Assembly (NCBI GenBank): GCA_944384905.1
Contig: CALWVE010000031.1
Coordinates: 1-64,000 of the forward strand
Reading direction: 5' to 3'
Source of the DNA: an uncultured Clostridia bacterium
GTDB taxonomy: Bacteria > Bacillota > Clostridia > Oscillospirales > Acutalibacteraceae
DNA length: 64,000 nucleotides
The notes beneath the pieces are model-generated. The model worked only from the letters and a program-made list of their open reading frames with translations. It had not been told where the DNA came from and did no database searches. Made by a program: the position numbers and the translations under genes. Below are positions 41,442 through 50,623 of this stretch, piece after piece; position 1 is the stretch's first letter, and every line of letters starts with the position of its first letter.

Positions 41442-42284
41442 ATGAGTGATTTTGTTCTTTCCGCTTTTGCCGATGAAGCCGGCAAAGAGGTAAGCGCCCA
41501 GATCAGCGCCATGGTGGATAACGGCATCCGTTATCTGGAAGTGCGCGGTGTAGGTGATAAAAATATTGTTGATCTCACGGTTGCGGAAGCTGCCGAACTG
41601 AAAAAGCAGCTGGCCGATCACGGCCTGTCCACCTGGTCGATCGGTTCCCCGATCGGTAAGATCAACATCGACGGTGATTTTGCCGCCCATGTGGAACAGT
41701 TTAAGCATGTGCTCGAGCTGGCCAATACGCTGGAAGCCGGCAACATCCGTATGTTCAGCTTCTTTATGCCCAAGGGCGAAGATCCGGCTCCGTACCGCAA
41801 TCAGGTTATCGAGCAGCTCGGCGTGCTGGTTGAAACCGCTAAAGGTGCCGGCGTAGATCTGTGCCACGAAAATGAAAAGGGCATTTACGGCGACATTGCT
41901 TCCCGCTGCCTTGACATTCTGCAGAATGTTCCCGGCCTGAAAGCCGTATTCGATCCGGCTAACTTCATTCAGAGCGGCCAGGAAACCATGGAGGCTTGGG
42001 AAATGCTGCATCCGTACGTAAAGTACATGCATATCAAAGATGCCGTTGCTGCCGGTGACGTTGTACCGGCCGGTACCGGTGAAGGCCGCATTCCGGAATT
42101 ACTGCCGCTGTATGCTGCTCAGGGCGGTCGTGTGCTGACCATGGAGCCGCATCTGTTCGAGTTCTCCGGTCTTTCCGGTCTGGAACAGGAAGGCGAACGC
42201 AGCGTTGTGGGCAAGCTTTCCTTTGGCAGCCAGCGTGAAGCGTTTGATTATGCTGTGCAGGCGCTGAAAAAAATCACCGGCTGA
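41442..42284 (+). CDS. sugar phosphate isomerase/epimerase family protein (TIM barrel)
   Basis: The 280-residue protein has the same fold as its neighbour but low similarity to it. Metal-site motifs are VDLCHENEKGIYGD near residue 140 (Glu), KAVFDPANFIQSG near 168 (Asp), YMHIKDAVAAGDVV near 195 (His, Asp), and LTMEPHLFEF near 232 (Glu). The GTGEGRIPELL segment near 210 is common in this group. AAAGGA precedes the ATG. It is 18 bp after the previous gene. Confidence 0.88.
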   Translation: MSDFVLSAFADEAGKEVSAQISAMVDNGIRYLEVRGVGDKNIVDLTVAEAAELKKQLADHGLSTWSIGSPIGKINIDGDFAAHVEQFKHVLELANTLEAGNIRMFSFFMPKGEDPAPYRNQVIEQLGVLVETAKGAGVDLCHENEKGIYGDIASRCLDILQNVPGLKAVFDPANFIQSGQETMEAWEMLHPYVKYMHIKDAVAAGDVVPAGTGEGRIPELLPLYAAQGGRVLTMEPHLFEFSGLSGLEQEGERSVVGKLSFGSQREAFDYAVQALKKITG

Positions 42285-42299
42285 TTTTTCTGTCATATC

Positions 42300-42328
42300 C
42301 CGCGGGCTGCCCCGGCGGCAGTCCGCGG
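42300..42328. other. intra-operon hairpin
   Basis: CCGCGG and CTGCC (42300-42311) pair with GGCAG and CCGCGG (42317-42328). There is no T run, so it is probably an mRNA-stabilising or processing hairpin rather than a terminator. It precedes the first Gfo/Idh/MocA gene. Confidence 0.6.
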
Positions 42329-42351
42329 TTATTTAAAGGAGCAAGAGAATT

Positions 42352-43527
42352 ATGGAAAAAGTACGTCTTGGTATCATTGGCGTAGGTAATATGGGTTCCG
42401 GCCATGCTCGTAATATTATGGATGGCAAGTGCCCTGAGATTGAGCTGGCAGCTATTGCCGACATCAATCCCGAACGCATCAAATGGGCACAGGAGAATCT
42501 TCCTGAATCCGTTGAGAAATTCGATGATGCCTACAAAATGATGGACAGCGGCAAGATTGACGCTATTCTGGTAGCTGTGCCGCACTACGATCATCCCAAG
42601 TTTGCCATGGAAGGCTTTAAGCGCGGTCTGCATGTCATGGTGGAAAAGCCCGCCGGCGTTTACACCAAGCAGGTTGCCGAAATGAACGAAGCCTCCAAAA
42701 AGGCCAACGTTGTGTTCGGCATGATGTTCAACCAGCGCACCAACCACATCTATCGCAAAATGCGTGAGATCGTGAAAAGCGTCGAGATGGGCGCCATTAA
42801 GCGTACCTCTTGGATCATCACCAACTGGTATCGTCCGCAGGCTTATTACGATTCCGGCGCATGGCGTGCAACGTGGAGCGGTGAAGGCGGCGGCGTATTG
42901 CTGAACCAGTGCCCGCATAACCTCGACCTGTGGCAGTGGATTTGCGGCATGCCGGTTAAGGTAGACGCCAAGCTGCATTACGGCAAGTGGCACAACATTG
43001 AAGTTGAAGACGACGTAACCACTTATGTAGAATACGCCAACGGTGCAACCGGTACCTTTATCACCACGACGGCTGATTTCCCGGGTACCAACCGTTTTGA
43101 AATCACGCTGGAAAAAGGCAAGCTGATCGCCGAAGGCGACAAGCTCACCAAGTGGGAACTGGATGTCAGCGAACCTGAATTCTCCAAGACCAATACCATT
43201 CCGTTTGGTACGCCGAATGTGACGGAGACCGTTGTGGAAACCGACGGTGAAAATCCGCAGCATGTGGGTGTGCTGAATGCTTTTGCCGGCGCAATTCTGC
43301 GCGGCGAGCCGCTGGTGGCCAGCGGTACCGAAGGCATCAACGGCCTGACGCTTTCCAACGCCATGCATCTGTCTTCCTGGTTGGGTCGTCCGGTTGAGAT
43401 TCCGTTCGACGCTGATCTCTACTATGAAGAACTGATGAAGCGCGTAGCCACCTCCAAGCGCCGCACGGAAGTTCGTGCCGTTGTGGTGGATGATATGGGT
43501 TCCACTTATAACAGCGGCAAGAAATAA
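42352..43527 (+). CDS. Gfo/Idh/MocA family oxidoreductase (first copy)
   Basis: The 391-residue protein has a Rossmann fold with VRLGIIGVGNMGSGHARN at the start for NAD(P), the HVMVEKPAGVYTK motif near residue 95 with the catalytic-region Lys, and the substrate-side GGGVLLNQCPHNLDLWQW near 180. The family oxidises or reduces one sugar carbonyl, often at C3. It is about half identical to the next gene by eye, so the pair is a tandem duplication. AAAGGAG precedes the ATG. Confidence 0.92.
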   Translation: MEKVRLGIIGVGNMGSGHARNIMDGKCPEIELAAIADINPERIKWAQENLPESVEKFDDAYKMMDSGKIDAILVAVPHYDHPKFAMEGFKRGLHVMVEKPAGVYTKQVAEMNEASKKANVVFGMMFNQRTNHIYRKMREIVKSVEMGAIKRTSWIITNWYRPQAYYDSGAWRATWSGEGGGVLLNQCPHNLDLWQWICGMPVKVDAKLHYGKWHNIEVEDDVTTYVEYANGATGTFITTTADFPGTNRFEITLEKGKLIAEGDKLTKWELDVSEPEFSKTNTIPFGTPNVTETVVETDGENPQHVGVLNAFAGAILRGEPLVASGTEGINGLTLSNAMHLSSWLGRPVEIPFDADLYYEELMKRVATSKRRTEVRAVVVDDMGSTYNSGKK

Positions 43528-43546
43528 GTCTTTTGGGGGTGTTGTT

Positions 43547-44731
43547 TTGAATACAGTTCGAATGGGTGTTGTCGGTGTCGGCAATATGGGCAGTGCACAT
43601 GCCATGAATATGTTCACGGGCAAAATTGAACATATGCAGCTTGCCGCCATTTGTGATATCGATCCCAAAAAGCAGGAATGGGCAAAAGAAAATTTCCCTG
43701 GCGTACCGATTTTCTCCGATTATAACGAGATGTTTGCCAGCGGTTTGCTGGATGCCGTAATCGTAGCTACGCCGCATTATATCCATCCCGAAATTGCGGA
43801 AGCAGGCTTGGAAGCCGGGCTGCATGTCATTTCCGAAAAGCCGGCAGGTGTATTCACCAACCAGCTGACGGAATACTATGAAAAAGCCCGTAAGTCCGGT
43901 AAAGTCTTCGGCATTATGTTTAACCAGCGTACGAACCCGCTGTTCCAGAAAGCACGCGAAATTGTGCAGTCTGGTGAACTGGGTCAGCGCAAGCGTCTGG
44001 TCTGGATCATTACCAACTGGTACCGCAACCAGAAGTATTATGATTCCGGTACCTGGCGTGCAACCTGGAACGGGGAAGGCGGCGGCGTACTGCTGAATCA
44101 GGCTCCGCATAACCTGGATCTGTGGCAGTGGATTTTCGGTATGCCCAAGACGATCCGTGCTTTCTGCACCTGCGGTAAATATCACAATATCGAGGTAGAA
44201 GACGATGCGACCATCTACGCCGAGTACGAAGACGGCGCAACGGCTACCTTTATCACGACAACCGGTGACTATCCCGGCACCAACCGCCTGGAAATTACGG
44301 GCGATCGCGGAAAGATTGTACTTGAAAACGGCAAGCTGACCTTCTGGAAGCTGCCGATTCCTGAACGTGAATTCTGCTTTGATCCTGAGGGAAACAAGCC
44401 GACTCCCGAAGTGATCGAATATGTTCCCGATACCAAAGAAACCGCTCATATCGGTATTCTTCAGAATTTCACCAACGCAATTTTGTTTGATGAGCCGTTG
44501 CTTGCTCCCGGTTTTGACGGTATCAACGAACTGACCATTTCCAACGCAGCTTATCTTTCCAGCTGGACGGATAACAGCAAGGTTACGCTGCCGATTGACG
44601 CAGATCGCTATGAAGAACTGCTCAAGGAAAAGGTTAAAAAGTCGATTGAAGAACAGGGTAAAAAAGAATTTACCGGTACGATTTCCGATACGGCGGGCAA
44701 GTTGATTGACCGCTGGAGCGTGAATTGGTAA
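43547..44731 (+). CDS. Gfo/Idh/MocA family oxidoreductase (second copy)
   Basis: The 394-residue paralogue of the previous gene shows VRMGVVGVGNMGSAHAMN at the start, HVISEKPAGVFTN near residue 95, and GGGVLLNQAPHNLDLWQW near 182. The TTG at 43547 is chosen as start because it aligns with the first copy and follows GGGGGTG; ATG 43562 is the alternative. Two related dehydrogenases together could carry out an oxidation and a later reduction on the same sugar ring. It ends at a strong terminator. Confidence 0.92.
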   Translation: MNTVRMGVVGVGNMGSAHAMNMFTGKIEHMQLAAICDIDPKKQEWAKENFPGVPIFSDYNEMFASGLLDAVIVATPHYIHPEIAEAGLEAGLHVISEKPAGVFTNQLTEYYEKARKSGKVFGIMFNQRTNPLFQKAREIVQSGELGQRKRLVWIITNWYRNQKYYDSGTWRATWNGEGGGVLLNQAPHNLDLWQWIFGMPKTIRAFCTCGKYHNIEVEDDATIYAEYEDGATATFITTTGDYPGTNRLEITGDRGKIVLENGKLTFWKLPIPEREFCFDPEGNKPTPEVIEYVPDTKETAHIGILQNFTNAILFDEPLLAPGFDGINELTISNAAYLSSWTDNSKVTLPIDADRYEELLKEKVKKSIEEQGKKEFTGTISDTAGKLIDRWSVNW

Positions 44732-44760
44732 AAATTCTGCCTGTTTCGGCCTTTCTTTTC

Positions 44761-44798
44761 GGAGGCGCTGCAATTTTATTTGCAGCGTCTCCGTTTTT
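44761..44798 (+). terminator. rho-independent terminator of the uxaC island
   Basis: GGAGGCGCTGCAA (44761-44773) pairs with TTGCAGCGTCTCC (44780-44792) with one G-T pair, followed by GTTTTTG. Confidence 0.9.
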
Positions 44799-44808
44799 GT
44801 TTTATAAT
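44780..44808 (+). promoter_or_regulatory. sigma-A promoter overlapping the terminator
   Basis: TTGCAG at 44780-44785 and TATAAT at 44803-44808 are 17 bp apart. The -35 box is the first part of the terminator's second arm. It drives the PHP gene that starts at 44860. Confidence 0.75.
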
Positions 44809-44859
44809 TAAAGAATCACCCATACTAAAAGATAAGCTTGTGCGGAAAGGAAGGATTGT

Positions 44860-45564
44860 ATGTACCGATACGATCTGCATGTTCATACCAGCGAGGCCAG
44901 CCGATGCGGCCGCAGCCCGGCAAAAGATATCGCAAGAGCCTATGCCGATGCGGGTTACGACGGAATCGTGATTACCGATCATTTTATTCACGGGAATACG
45001 GCTGTTTCCGAAGAACTCCCATGGAAAGAACGAATGCAAGCTTATGAAGCTGCCTGCCTTTCTGCCCGAGAAGAAGGCGCCAAACGTGGACTGGATGTCC
45101 TCTTCGGAATCGAACATCGTTTTGGAGACGGGGGAAAGGAAGTCTTGGTTTACGGAATTTTGCCGGAAACTTTGGCGCTTCACCCGGAAATTGAAACAAT
45201 GGAAATTGAAGCATTCTGCCACTTTATGCATCAAAACGGCGCCTACATTTCGATGGCGCATCCGTTTCGAAAAAAGCCCTATATCCCGCAGCCGGGCGTT
45301 TCCGTTGACCCGTCTTTGCTGGATGCGCTGGAAGTGTATAACGCCGGCAATCGTGACGATGAAAACTTCCGGGCGCTCTATTATGCCTGTCGCCATGGTT
45401 TGGGGATGACTTCGGGCGGCGACGTGCACGACGCCGAAAGCGAACAGATTGGTCAGGCCGGTATGCTGTTTTCGCGTCGAATTACCTCTGAAAAGGCGCT
45501 TGCTCAGGCATTGTTTGCCGGAGAAGGGCTGATTCTCAGCAACGGTACGCCGTGTGATGATTGA
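44860..45564 (+). CDS. PHP domain metal-dependent phosphoesterase
   Basis: The 234-residue protein has the PHP motifs YDLHVHTSEASRCGRS at the start, IVITDHFIHGN near residue 37, FGIEHRF near 85, ISMAHPFRKKPYIP near 130 and SGGDVHDAESEQIGQ near 185, which together bind three metals. PHP proteins hydrolyse phosphoesters such as histidinol phosphate or oligonucleotides; the substrate here is unknown. AAAGGAAGG precedes the ATG. It is separate from the second PHP gene at 49471. Confidence 0.87.
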   Translation: MYRYDLHVHTSEASRCGRSPAKDIARAYADAGYDGIVITDHFIHGNTAVSEELPWKERMQAYEAACLSAREEGAKRGLDVLFGIEHRFGDGGKEVLVYGILPETLALHPEIETMEIEAFCHFMHQNGAYISMAHPFRKKPYIPQPGVSVDPSLLDALEVYNAGNRDDENFRALYYACRHGLGMTSGGDVHDAESEQIGQAGMLFSRRITSEKALAQALFAGEGLILSNGTPCDD

Positions 45565-45699
45565 ATTTGTCCTGTGTCCGCTTCGCAAAGACAAAAAAAG
45601 CGTCGTTTCCTCTTCCATTTGAGGGAGCGATTTGTTATAATGATAAATCAGATAAGAATATTATCACAGCGTTTTTACGCACAGAAGGGATGGATCGTT

Positions 45700-47139
45700 T
45701 TGATCAGAACGAGATTTGCACCAAGCCCCACCGGGTTTATGCATGTAGGAAACCTGCGGACAGCTTTGTTTGAATACCTGATTGCCAAGTCGCAAGGCGG
45801 GCAATTTGTACTGCGCATTGAAGATACCGACCAGGAACGTTTGGTAGAAGGTGCGACTCAGGTTATTTATGATACGCTGCGTCAAGTCGGCCTGCAGCAT
45901 GATGAAGGTCCGGATATCGGCGGTGAATTCGGCCCTTATGTGCAGAGTGAACGCAAAGATCTGTACCTGCCTTACGCCAAAAAGCTGGTTGAATTGGGCG
46001 GCGCCTATTATTGCTTCTGCACCAAAGAACGTTTGGATGCTTTGCACGAGCAAAACGCTTTTGGCGGTTACGACCGTCATTGCCGCGATCTGCCCAAAGA
46101 AGAAGTGGATCGTCTCCTTGCGGCCGGCACGCCTTATGTCATTCGCCAAAAAATGCCGCTGACCGGCACCACCACTTATGACGATGTGGTATACGGTACG
46201 ATTTCCATTGATAATAAAGAACTGGAAGACCAGATTCTCATCAAATCCGACGGTTACCCGACCTATAACTTTGCCAACGTAATCGATGACCACCTGATGC
46301 AGATTACACACGTTGTGCGCGGCTGTGAGTACCTGACTTCTACGCCGAAATACGTGCTGCTTTATCAGGCGTTCGGTTGGGACGTGCCCACGTTTGTGCA
46401 TCTGCCACTGATTATGGGTAAAAATGAAGACGGTTCCGTTTCCAAGCTTTCTAAGCGTCACGGTTCCACCAGCTTTGCCGGTCTGATGGATGAGGGCTAT
46501 CTGGCTCCCGTTATCACGAACTATATTGCTTTGCTGGGCTGGTGCCCGAAAGATAACCGCGAACTGTTTTCTCTGAAAGATCTCGAGCAGGAATTTTCCA
46601 TCGACGGTATCAGCAAATCGCCTGCTGTTTTCGATTATGATAAGCTTACCTGGCTCAACGGCGAATACCTGCGCGCCCTTACACCGGAACAGTTCACCGA
46701 GCTGGCCATGCCGTATTACCGCGAGGTGTTTGGCGAAGGGGAAAAGGATTGGTCGCTGCTCACCACGATTTTGCAGCCGCGTGTCACCAAGCTGACGCAG
46801 ATTCCGGAAGTTTTGTCGTTCTTTAAAGAACTGCCTGAATACCCGGCTGATTTCTTTGTCAATAAAAAGAGCAAAACCAATCTCGAAAACTCCAAAACCA
46901 TGCTGGAAGAGGCCATCACGCTGTTGGAAGGCCTGGAAAACTGGCAGATGGATACGCTGCATGATTCGCTGCTTGAACTGGCTGCACGTCTCGGCGTGAA
47001 GAACGGTACGCTGCTTTGGCCGGTTCGTATTGCCGCAGCCGGTGTAACCGTAACGCCCGGCGGCGCTATGGAGATTCTGACGCTTTTGGGCAAAGATGAA
47101 TCGATCCGCCGCCTGAAGCTCGGCCTTTCCAAGCTTTAA
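45700..47139 (+). CDS. gltX: glutamyl-tRNA synthetase
   Basis: GltX charges tRNA-Glu with glutamate. The 479-residue class I synthetase has a HIGH-type motif APSPTGFMHVGNLR near residue 6, FCTKERLDALHEQ near 105, and the KMSKS-type VSKLSKRHGSTS near 250. The start is TTG 45700, which puts the conserved RTRFAPSPTG at the N-terminus; AAGGGATGG is upstream. A TATAAT at 45636-45641 is a likely -10 box. The adjacent glnS shows that Gln-tRNA can be made directly. Confidence 0.95.
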   Translation: MIRTRFAPSPTGFMHVGNLRTALFEYLIAKSQGGQFVLRIEDTDQERLVEGATQVIYDTLRQVGLQHDEGPDIGGEFGPYVQSERKDLYLPYAKKLVELGGAYYCFCTKERLDALHEQNAFGGYDRHCRDLPKEEVDRLLAAGTPYVIRQKMPLTGTTTYDDVVYGTISIDNKELEDQILIKSDGYPTYNFANVIDDHLMQITHVVRGCEYLTSTPKYVLLYQAFGWDVPTFVHLPLIMGKNEDGSVSKLSKRHGSTSFAGLMDEGYLAPVITNYIALLGWCPKDNRELFSLKDLEQEFSIDGISKSPAVFDYDKLTWLNGEYLRALTPEQFTELAMPYYREVFGEGEKDWSLLTTILQPRVTKLTQIPEVLSFFKELPEYPADFFVNKKSKTNLENSKTMLEEAITLLEGLENWQMDTLHDSLLELAARLGVKNGTLLWPVRIAAAGVTVTPGGAMEILTLLGKDESIRRLKLGLSKL

Positions 47140-47178
47140 TTCAGACGTTCCCATTTGATAGAGAAAGGAAGACCTAAC

Positions 47179-48861
47179 GTGTCTGATATTGAAAATAAAG
47201 TTCCCGAAACGGTGGAAGCCTCCAATTTTATCGAGGAATTCATTAAAGAAGATCTGGCTCCGGGCGGCCGCTGTGAAGGCCAGAAGGTTCACACCCGTTT
47301 TCCGCCGGAACCGAACGGATACCTGCACATCGGCCACTGCAAGGCACTGTGCATCAACTTCGGTATTGCTGAAAAATTCGGCGGTTTGTGCAACCTTCGT
47401 TTCGATGACACCAACCCCGCTAAAGAAGATAACGAATATGTAGAAGCCATTCAGGAAGACATCAAATGGCTGGGCTTTACCTGGGATGATCGCCTGTATT
47501 TCGGCAGCGATTATTTTGAACAGACGTATGCCTATGCAGAAGAGCTGATCAAAAAAGGCCTTGCTTATGTTTGTGAGCTGTCTCCCGAAGAGCTGAAGGC
47601 TCGCCGCGGCGATACGAATACGCCGGCAACCAGCCCGTACCGCGATCGCCCGATCGAAGAAAGCCTCGATCTGTTCCGTCGTATGCGTGCTGGTGAGTTC
47701 CCGGAAGGCAGCATGACGCTGCGCGCCAAGATCGATCTGGCTTCCGGTAACTTCAATATGCGCGACCCGGCGCTCTATCGTATCCGCTATATCAACCATC
47801 ACCGTCAGGGAACGAAGTGGTGCATCTTCCCGATGTACGACTTTGCTCACCCGATTCAGGACGCTTTGGAAGGAATTACACATTCTCTCTGCTCGCTGGA
47901 ATACGAAGACCATCGTCCGCTGTACGACTGGGTTATCAATAACGTTTCTGTGCCGAGCAAGCCGCGTCAGATCGAATTTGCCCGTCTGGGTATCAACAAT
48001 ACCGTGATGAGCAAGCGTTATCTGCGCAAAATGGTAGAAGAAGGCACCGTACGCGGCTGGGATGATCCCCGTATGCCCACCCTGTGCGGTTTGCGCCGCC
48101 GCGGCTATACGCCGGCTTCTATCCGCAACTTTATCGAACGCAACGGCGTTTCGAAAGTGGCCAGCACGGTAGAATACGCTTTCCTCGAGCATTGCCTGCG
48201 CGAGGACCTCAACGATCATGCCCGCCGTGTTATGGCGGTACTCGATCCGGTCAAGCTGGTCATCACCAACTATCCGGAAGGGCAGAGCGAAACGTTCGAG
48301 GTTGAAAACAACCCGAATCATCCCGAAGAGGGAACCCGTACGGTTACGTTCAGCCGTGAAGTCTGGATTGAACGCGAAGACTTTATGGAAGAACCCGTTA
48401 AGAAATATTTCCGTCTTTTCCCGGGCAATGAAGTGCGCCTGAAAACAGCCTATGTGGTTCGCTGCACAGGCTGCAAAAAGGATGAGAACGGCCGTGTGGT
48501 TGAAGTGTATGCTGAATACGATCCCGAATCCCGCGGCGGTAATCCGGCGGACGGCCGCAAGATCAAGAGCACGATCCATTGGGTGAATGCTGCTGATGCC
48601 GTGGATGCGGAAGTTCGTCTGTATGATAATCTCTTCACCGTACCGGACCCGGATACGGATCATTTCGAAGAATATCTCAACCCGAATTCGCTGGTTGTCC
48701 TCACAGGCTGCAAAGTAGAGCCTTCTCTGGCTCAGGCCAAGCCGGGCGATGGATTCCAGTTCATGCGTCAGGGCTACTTCTGTGCCGATAGCCAGGATAG
48801 TTCGCCGGAACATCCGGTCTTTAACCGTTCCGTTTCGCTGAAAGACAGCTTTAAATTCTGA
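47179..48861 (+). CDS. glnS: glutaminyl-tRNA synthetase
   Basis: GlnS charges tRNA-Gln with glutamine. The 560-residue protein has the HIGH motif PEPNGYLHIGHCKA near residue 38, the KMSKS variant VMSKRYLRKM near 275, and the C-terminal anticodon-binding domains (VRLKTAYVVRCTG, RQGYFCADSQDSSP). The start is GTG 47179 with AAAGGAAG upstream. Most Firmicutes instead use GatCAB amidation, so glnS here is probably an old transfer found in several clostridia. It is 39 bp after gltX. Confidence 0.96.
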   Translation: MSDIENKVPETVEASNFIEEFIKEDLAPGGRCEGQKVHTRFPPEPNGYLHIGHCKALCINFGIAEKFGGLCNLRFDDTNPAKEDNEYVEAIQEDIKWLGFTWDDRLYFGSDYFEQTYAYAEELIKKGLAYVCELSPEELKARRGDTNTPATSPYRDRPIEESLDLFRRMRAGEFPEGSMTLRAKIDLASGNFNMRDPALYRIRYINHHRQGTKWCIFPMYDFAHPIQDALEGITHSLCSLEYEDHRPLYDWVINNVSVPSKPRQIEFARLGINNTVMSKRYLRKMVEEGTVRGWDDPRMPTLCGLRRRGYTPASIRNFIERNGVSKVASTVEYAFLEHCLREDLNDHARRVMAVLDPVKLVITNYPEGQSETFEVENNPNHPEEGTRTVTFSREVWIEREDFMEEPVKKYFRLFPGNEVRLKTAYVVRCTGCKKDENGRVVEVYAEYDPESRGGNPADGRKIKSTIHWVNAADAVDAEVRLYDNLFTVPDPDTDHFEEYLNPNSLVVLTGCKVEPSLAQAKPGDGFQFMRQGYFCADSQDSSPEHPVFNRSVSLKDSFKF

Positions 48862-48884
48862 TTGGATGGACAGAAAGTAGGTGC

Positions 48885-49481
48885 ATGATGAGCCATCTTG
48901 AAGAAATGAAAGAAGAATTTTTCCGTATTTTCCAGGAAAACATCACCCGCGAAGGTAGTGACCGCTTTCTGGAATGGCTTGCCAAAACGGATTTCTTTAC
49001 CGCACCGGCCAGCTCGAAGTTTCACTGTGCCTGTGAAGGCGGCCTCGTCATGCACAGCTTGAGCGTTTATCACACCATGCGCGAGAAGCATTTTGAAGAA
49101 GGCGTTGACAGCGAAGAGAGCTTTGCGATCACGGCGCTGCTGCACGATATTTGCAAAGCGCAGTTTTATAAAGTTTCTACGCGCAATGTAAAAAACGAAG
49201 AGACCGGCCAATGGGAAAAGAAACCGTTCTATATGATCGAGGATATGTTCCCGTATGGGCACGGCGAAAAATCCGTTTTCCTGATCGAACGTTTTATGCG
49301 CCTGAAAACACAGGAGGCCGTGGCCATTCGCTGGCATATGGGCGGCTTTGATGAAGCAGCCCGCGGCGGCAGTTTTGCCGTGAGCCAGGCATACGATAAG
49401 TATCCTTTGGCGGTGAAGCTTCATCTGGCTGACTTGGAATCGACTTATCTCAGAGAGAAGGGAACCTCCGATGCCCGCTGA
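48885..49481 (+). CDS. HD domain protein (metal-dependent phosphohydrolase)
   Basis: The 198-residue protein has the HD signature: GGLVMHSLSVYHTM near residue 56 (His), ALLHDICKAQFYK near 84 (His-Asp), YGHGEKSVFLIERFM near 125 and a final Asp in KLHLADLESTYL. It is similar to the hydrolase domain of YhaM and small clostridial HD proteins. The nucleotide or RNA substrate is not known. It overlaps the next PHP gene by 11 bp, so the two are coupled. Confidence 0.87.
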   Translation: MMSHLEEMKEEFFRIFQENITREGSDRFLEWLAKTDFFTAPASSKFHCACEGGLVMHSLSVYHTMREKHFEEGVDSEESFAITALLHDICKAQFYKVSTRNVKNEETGQWEKKPFYMIEDMFPYGHGEKSVFLIERFMRLKTQEAVAIRWHMGGFDEAARGGSFAVSQAYDKYPLAVKLHLADLESTYLREKGTSDAR

Positions 49482-50316
49482 ACCTTTTGCCGCCGATCTG
49501 CATAACCACACGCAGTATTCCGACGGTTCCTGTACCGTTTCAGAGGTTTTGGAACTGGCCAAAGCACGGGGACTTTCTGCCGTATCGATTACCGATCACG
49601 ATACCTTTGCCGGTGTGGCGGAAGCCGTTGCTCTTGGAAAAGCAGCGGGGGTAGAAGTGATTCCGGGGATTGAAATTTCTTCGCGCGATCCGGAAACCGG
49701 GCGTAAAGTTCATATTTTGGGCTATCTCTGCCGCGATCCGGAGCCTGTGGAACGTATTTGCCGCAAAACACTGCGTTCCCGAAACGAGGGAAGCGTGCGT
49801 TCGGCGCAGGTTATTTCTGAGATTTATCATCTGCCGCTTTCATTTTTACTGGCGCGCAGAGGATGTTCGACCAGCTTATATAAACAGCATTTGATGCAGG
49901 CGCTCATGGATGCCGGCGTAACAAATGAAATGTTCGGCGAAGTCTTTCATCGTCTGTTCAGCTCAAAAGGTGGACTGGCTTTCTCTAAAACGGAATATCC
50001 CGACGCAAAAGACGCGATCGATGCGGTTCATGAAGCCGGGGGACTGGCTGTTTTGGCGCACCCAAACGCCTATCATTCGGAAGATCTGCTGAATGAACTT
50101 GTCCGTCTCAAAAAACTGGATGGGATTGAAGTCTACCATCCGCGTAATCTGCCGGAATATATCCCGCTGTTTGAAGAAATGTGCCGCGAACACAATTTGC
50201 TGATGACCGGCGGCTCTGATTTCCACGGAAGCTATGGGCGACCGGTTCTGCCCGGAACCTGCTCGGCTTCCAAGCAAACAATAGATAAACTGTTGTCTCA
50301 TATGGCAGTGTTATAA
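49471..50316 (+). CDS. PHP domain phosphoesterase (RNase AM/TrpH-like)
   Basis: The 281-residue protein has AADLHNHTQYSDGSCTV at the start, VSITDHDTFAGVAEAV near residue 37, EVIPGIEISSRDPETG near 62, AVLAHPNAYHSEDLL near 190 and LMTGGSDFHGSYGR near 250, which match the YciV/RNase AM-type PHP group that removes 3'-phosphates or hydrolyses short nucleotides. It overlaps the HD gene by 11 bp. Confidence 0.9.
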   Translation: MPAEPFAADLHNHTQYSDGSCTVSEVLELAKARGLSAVSITDHDTFAGVAEAVALGKAAGVEVIPGIEISSRDPETGRKVHILGYLCRDPEPVERICRKTLRSRNEGSVRSAQVISEIYHLPLSFLLARRGCSTSLYKQHLMQALMDAGVTNEMFGEVFHRLFSSKGGLAFSKTEYPDAKDAIDAVHEAGGLAVLAHPNAYHSEDLLNELVRLKKLDGIEVYHPRNLPEYIPLFEEMCREHNLLMTGGSDFHGSYGRPVLPGTCSASKQTIDKLLSHMAVL

Positions 50317-50348
50317 TTTCAATGAACTTTATTAAGGAGTGAATGTAC

Positions 50349-50603
50349 ATGAAATATTCTTACACAACAAAAGGGACTTGCTCCCGTCGAATCGATCTGG
50401 AACTTGATGGCGATGTCGTGCGCTCGGTTGAATTTATCGGCGGCTGCAACGGCAACACCAAAGGAATTGCGGCTCTGGTAAAAGGCATGAAGGTTGATGA
50501 TGTTATTGCTCGTTGCGAAGGCATTCGCTGCGGCATGAAATCCACTTCCTGTCCGGACCAGCTGACCTGTGCTTTGAAAGAAGCAATGGCTCAGCGTGGC
50601 TGA
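50349..50603 (+). CDS. TIGR03905 family TSCPD domain protein
   Basis: The 84-residue protein carries the TSCPD motif (KSTSCPDQLTCAL near residue 65), plus the FIGGCNGNTKGIAALV segment near 28 and GIRCGMKS, which define TIGR03905. TSCPD domains also occur at the end of B12-dependent ribonucleotide reductases; the stand-alone protein has no known job. ATG 50349 lies 9 nt after AAGGAG; ATG 50343 is too close. It ends at a terminator. Confidence 0.93.
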   Translation: MKYSYTTKGTCSRRIDLELDGDVVRSVEFIGGCNGNTKGIAALVKGMKVDDVIARCEGIRCGMKSTSCPDQLTCALKEAMAQRG

Positions 50604-50623
50604 TTTAACTTAAAATAAACAAA

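Noticed and set aside
45664-48813. Very long open frame (over 1000 codons) on the minus strand opposite gltX and glnS
   Set aside because: It is the mirror of two highly biased, clearly recognised synthetase genes. It has no ribosome-binding site and no family resemblance.
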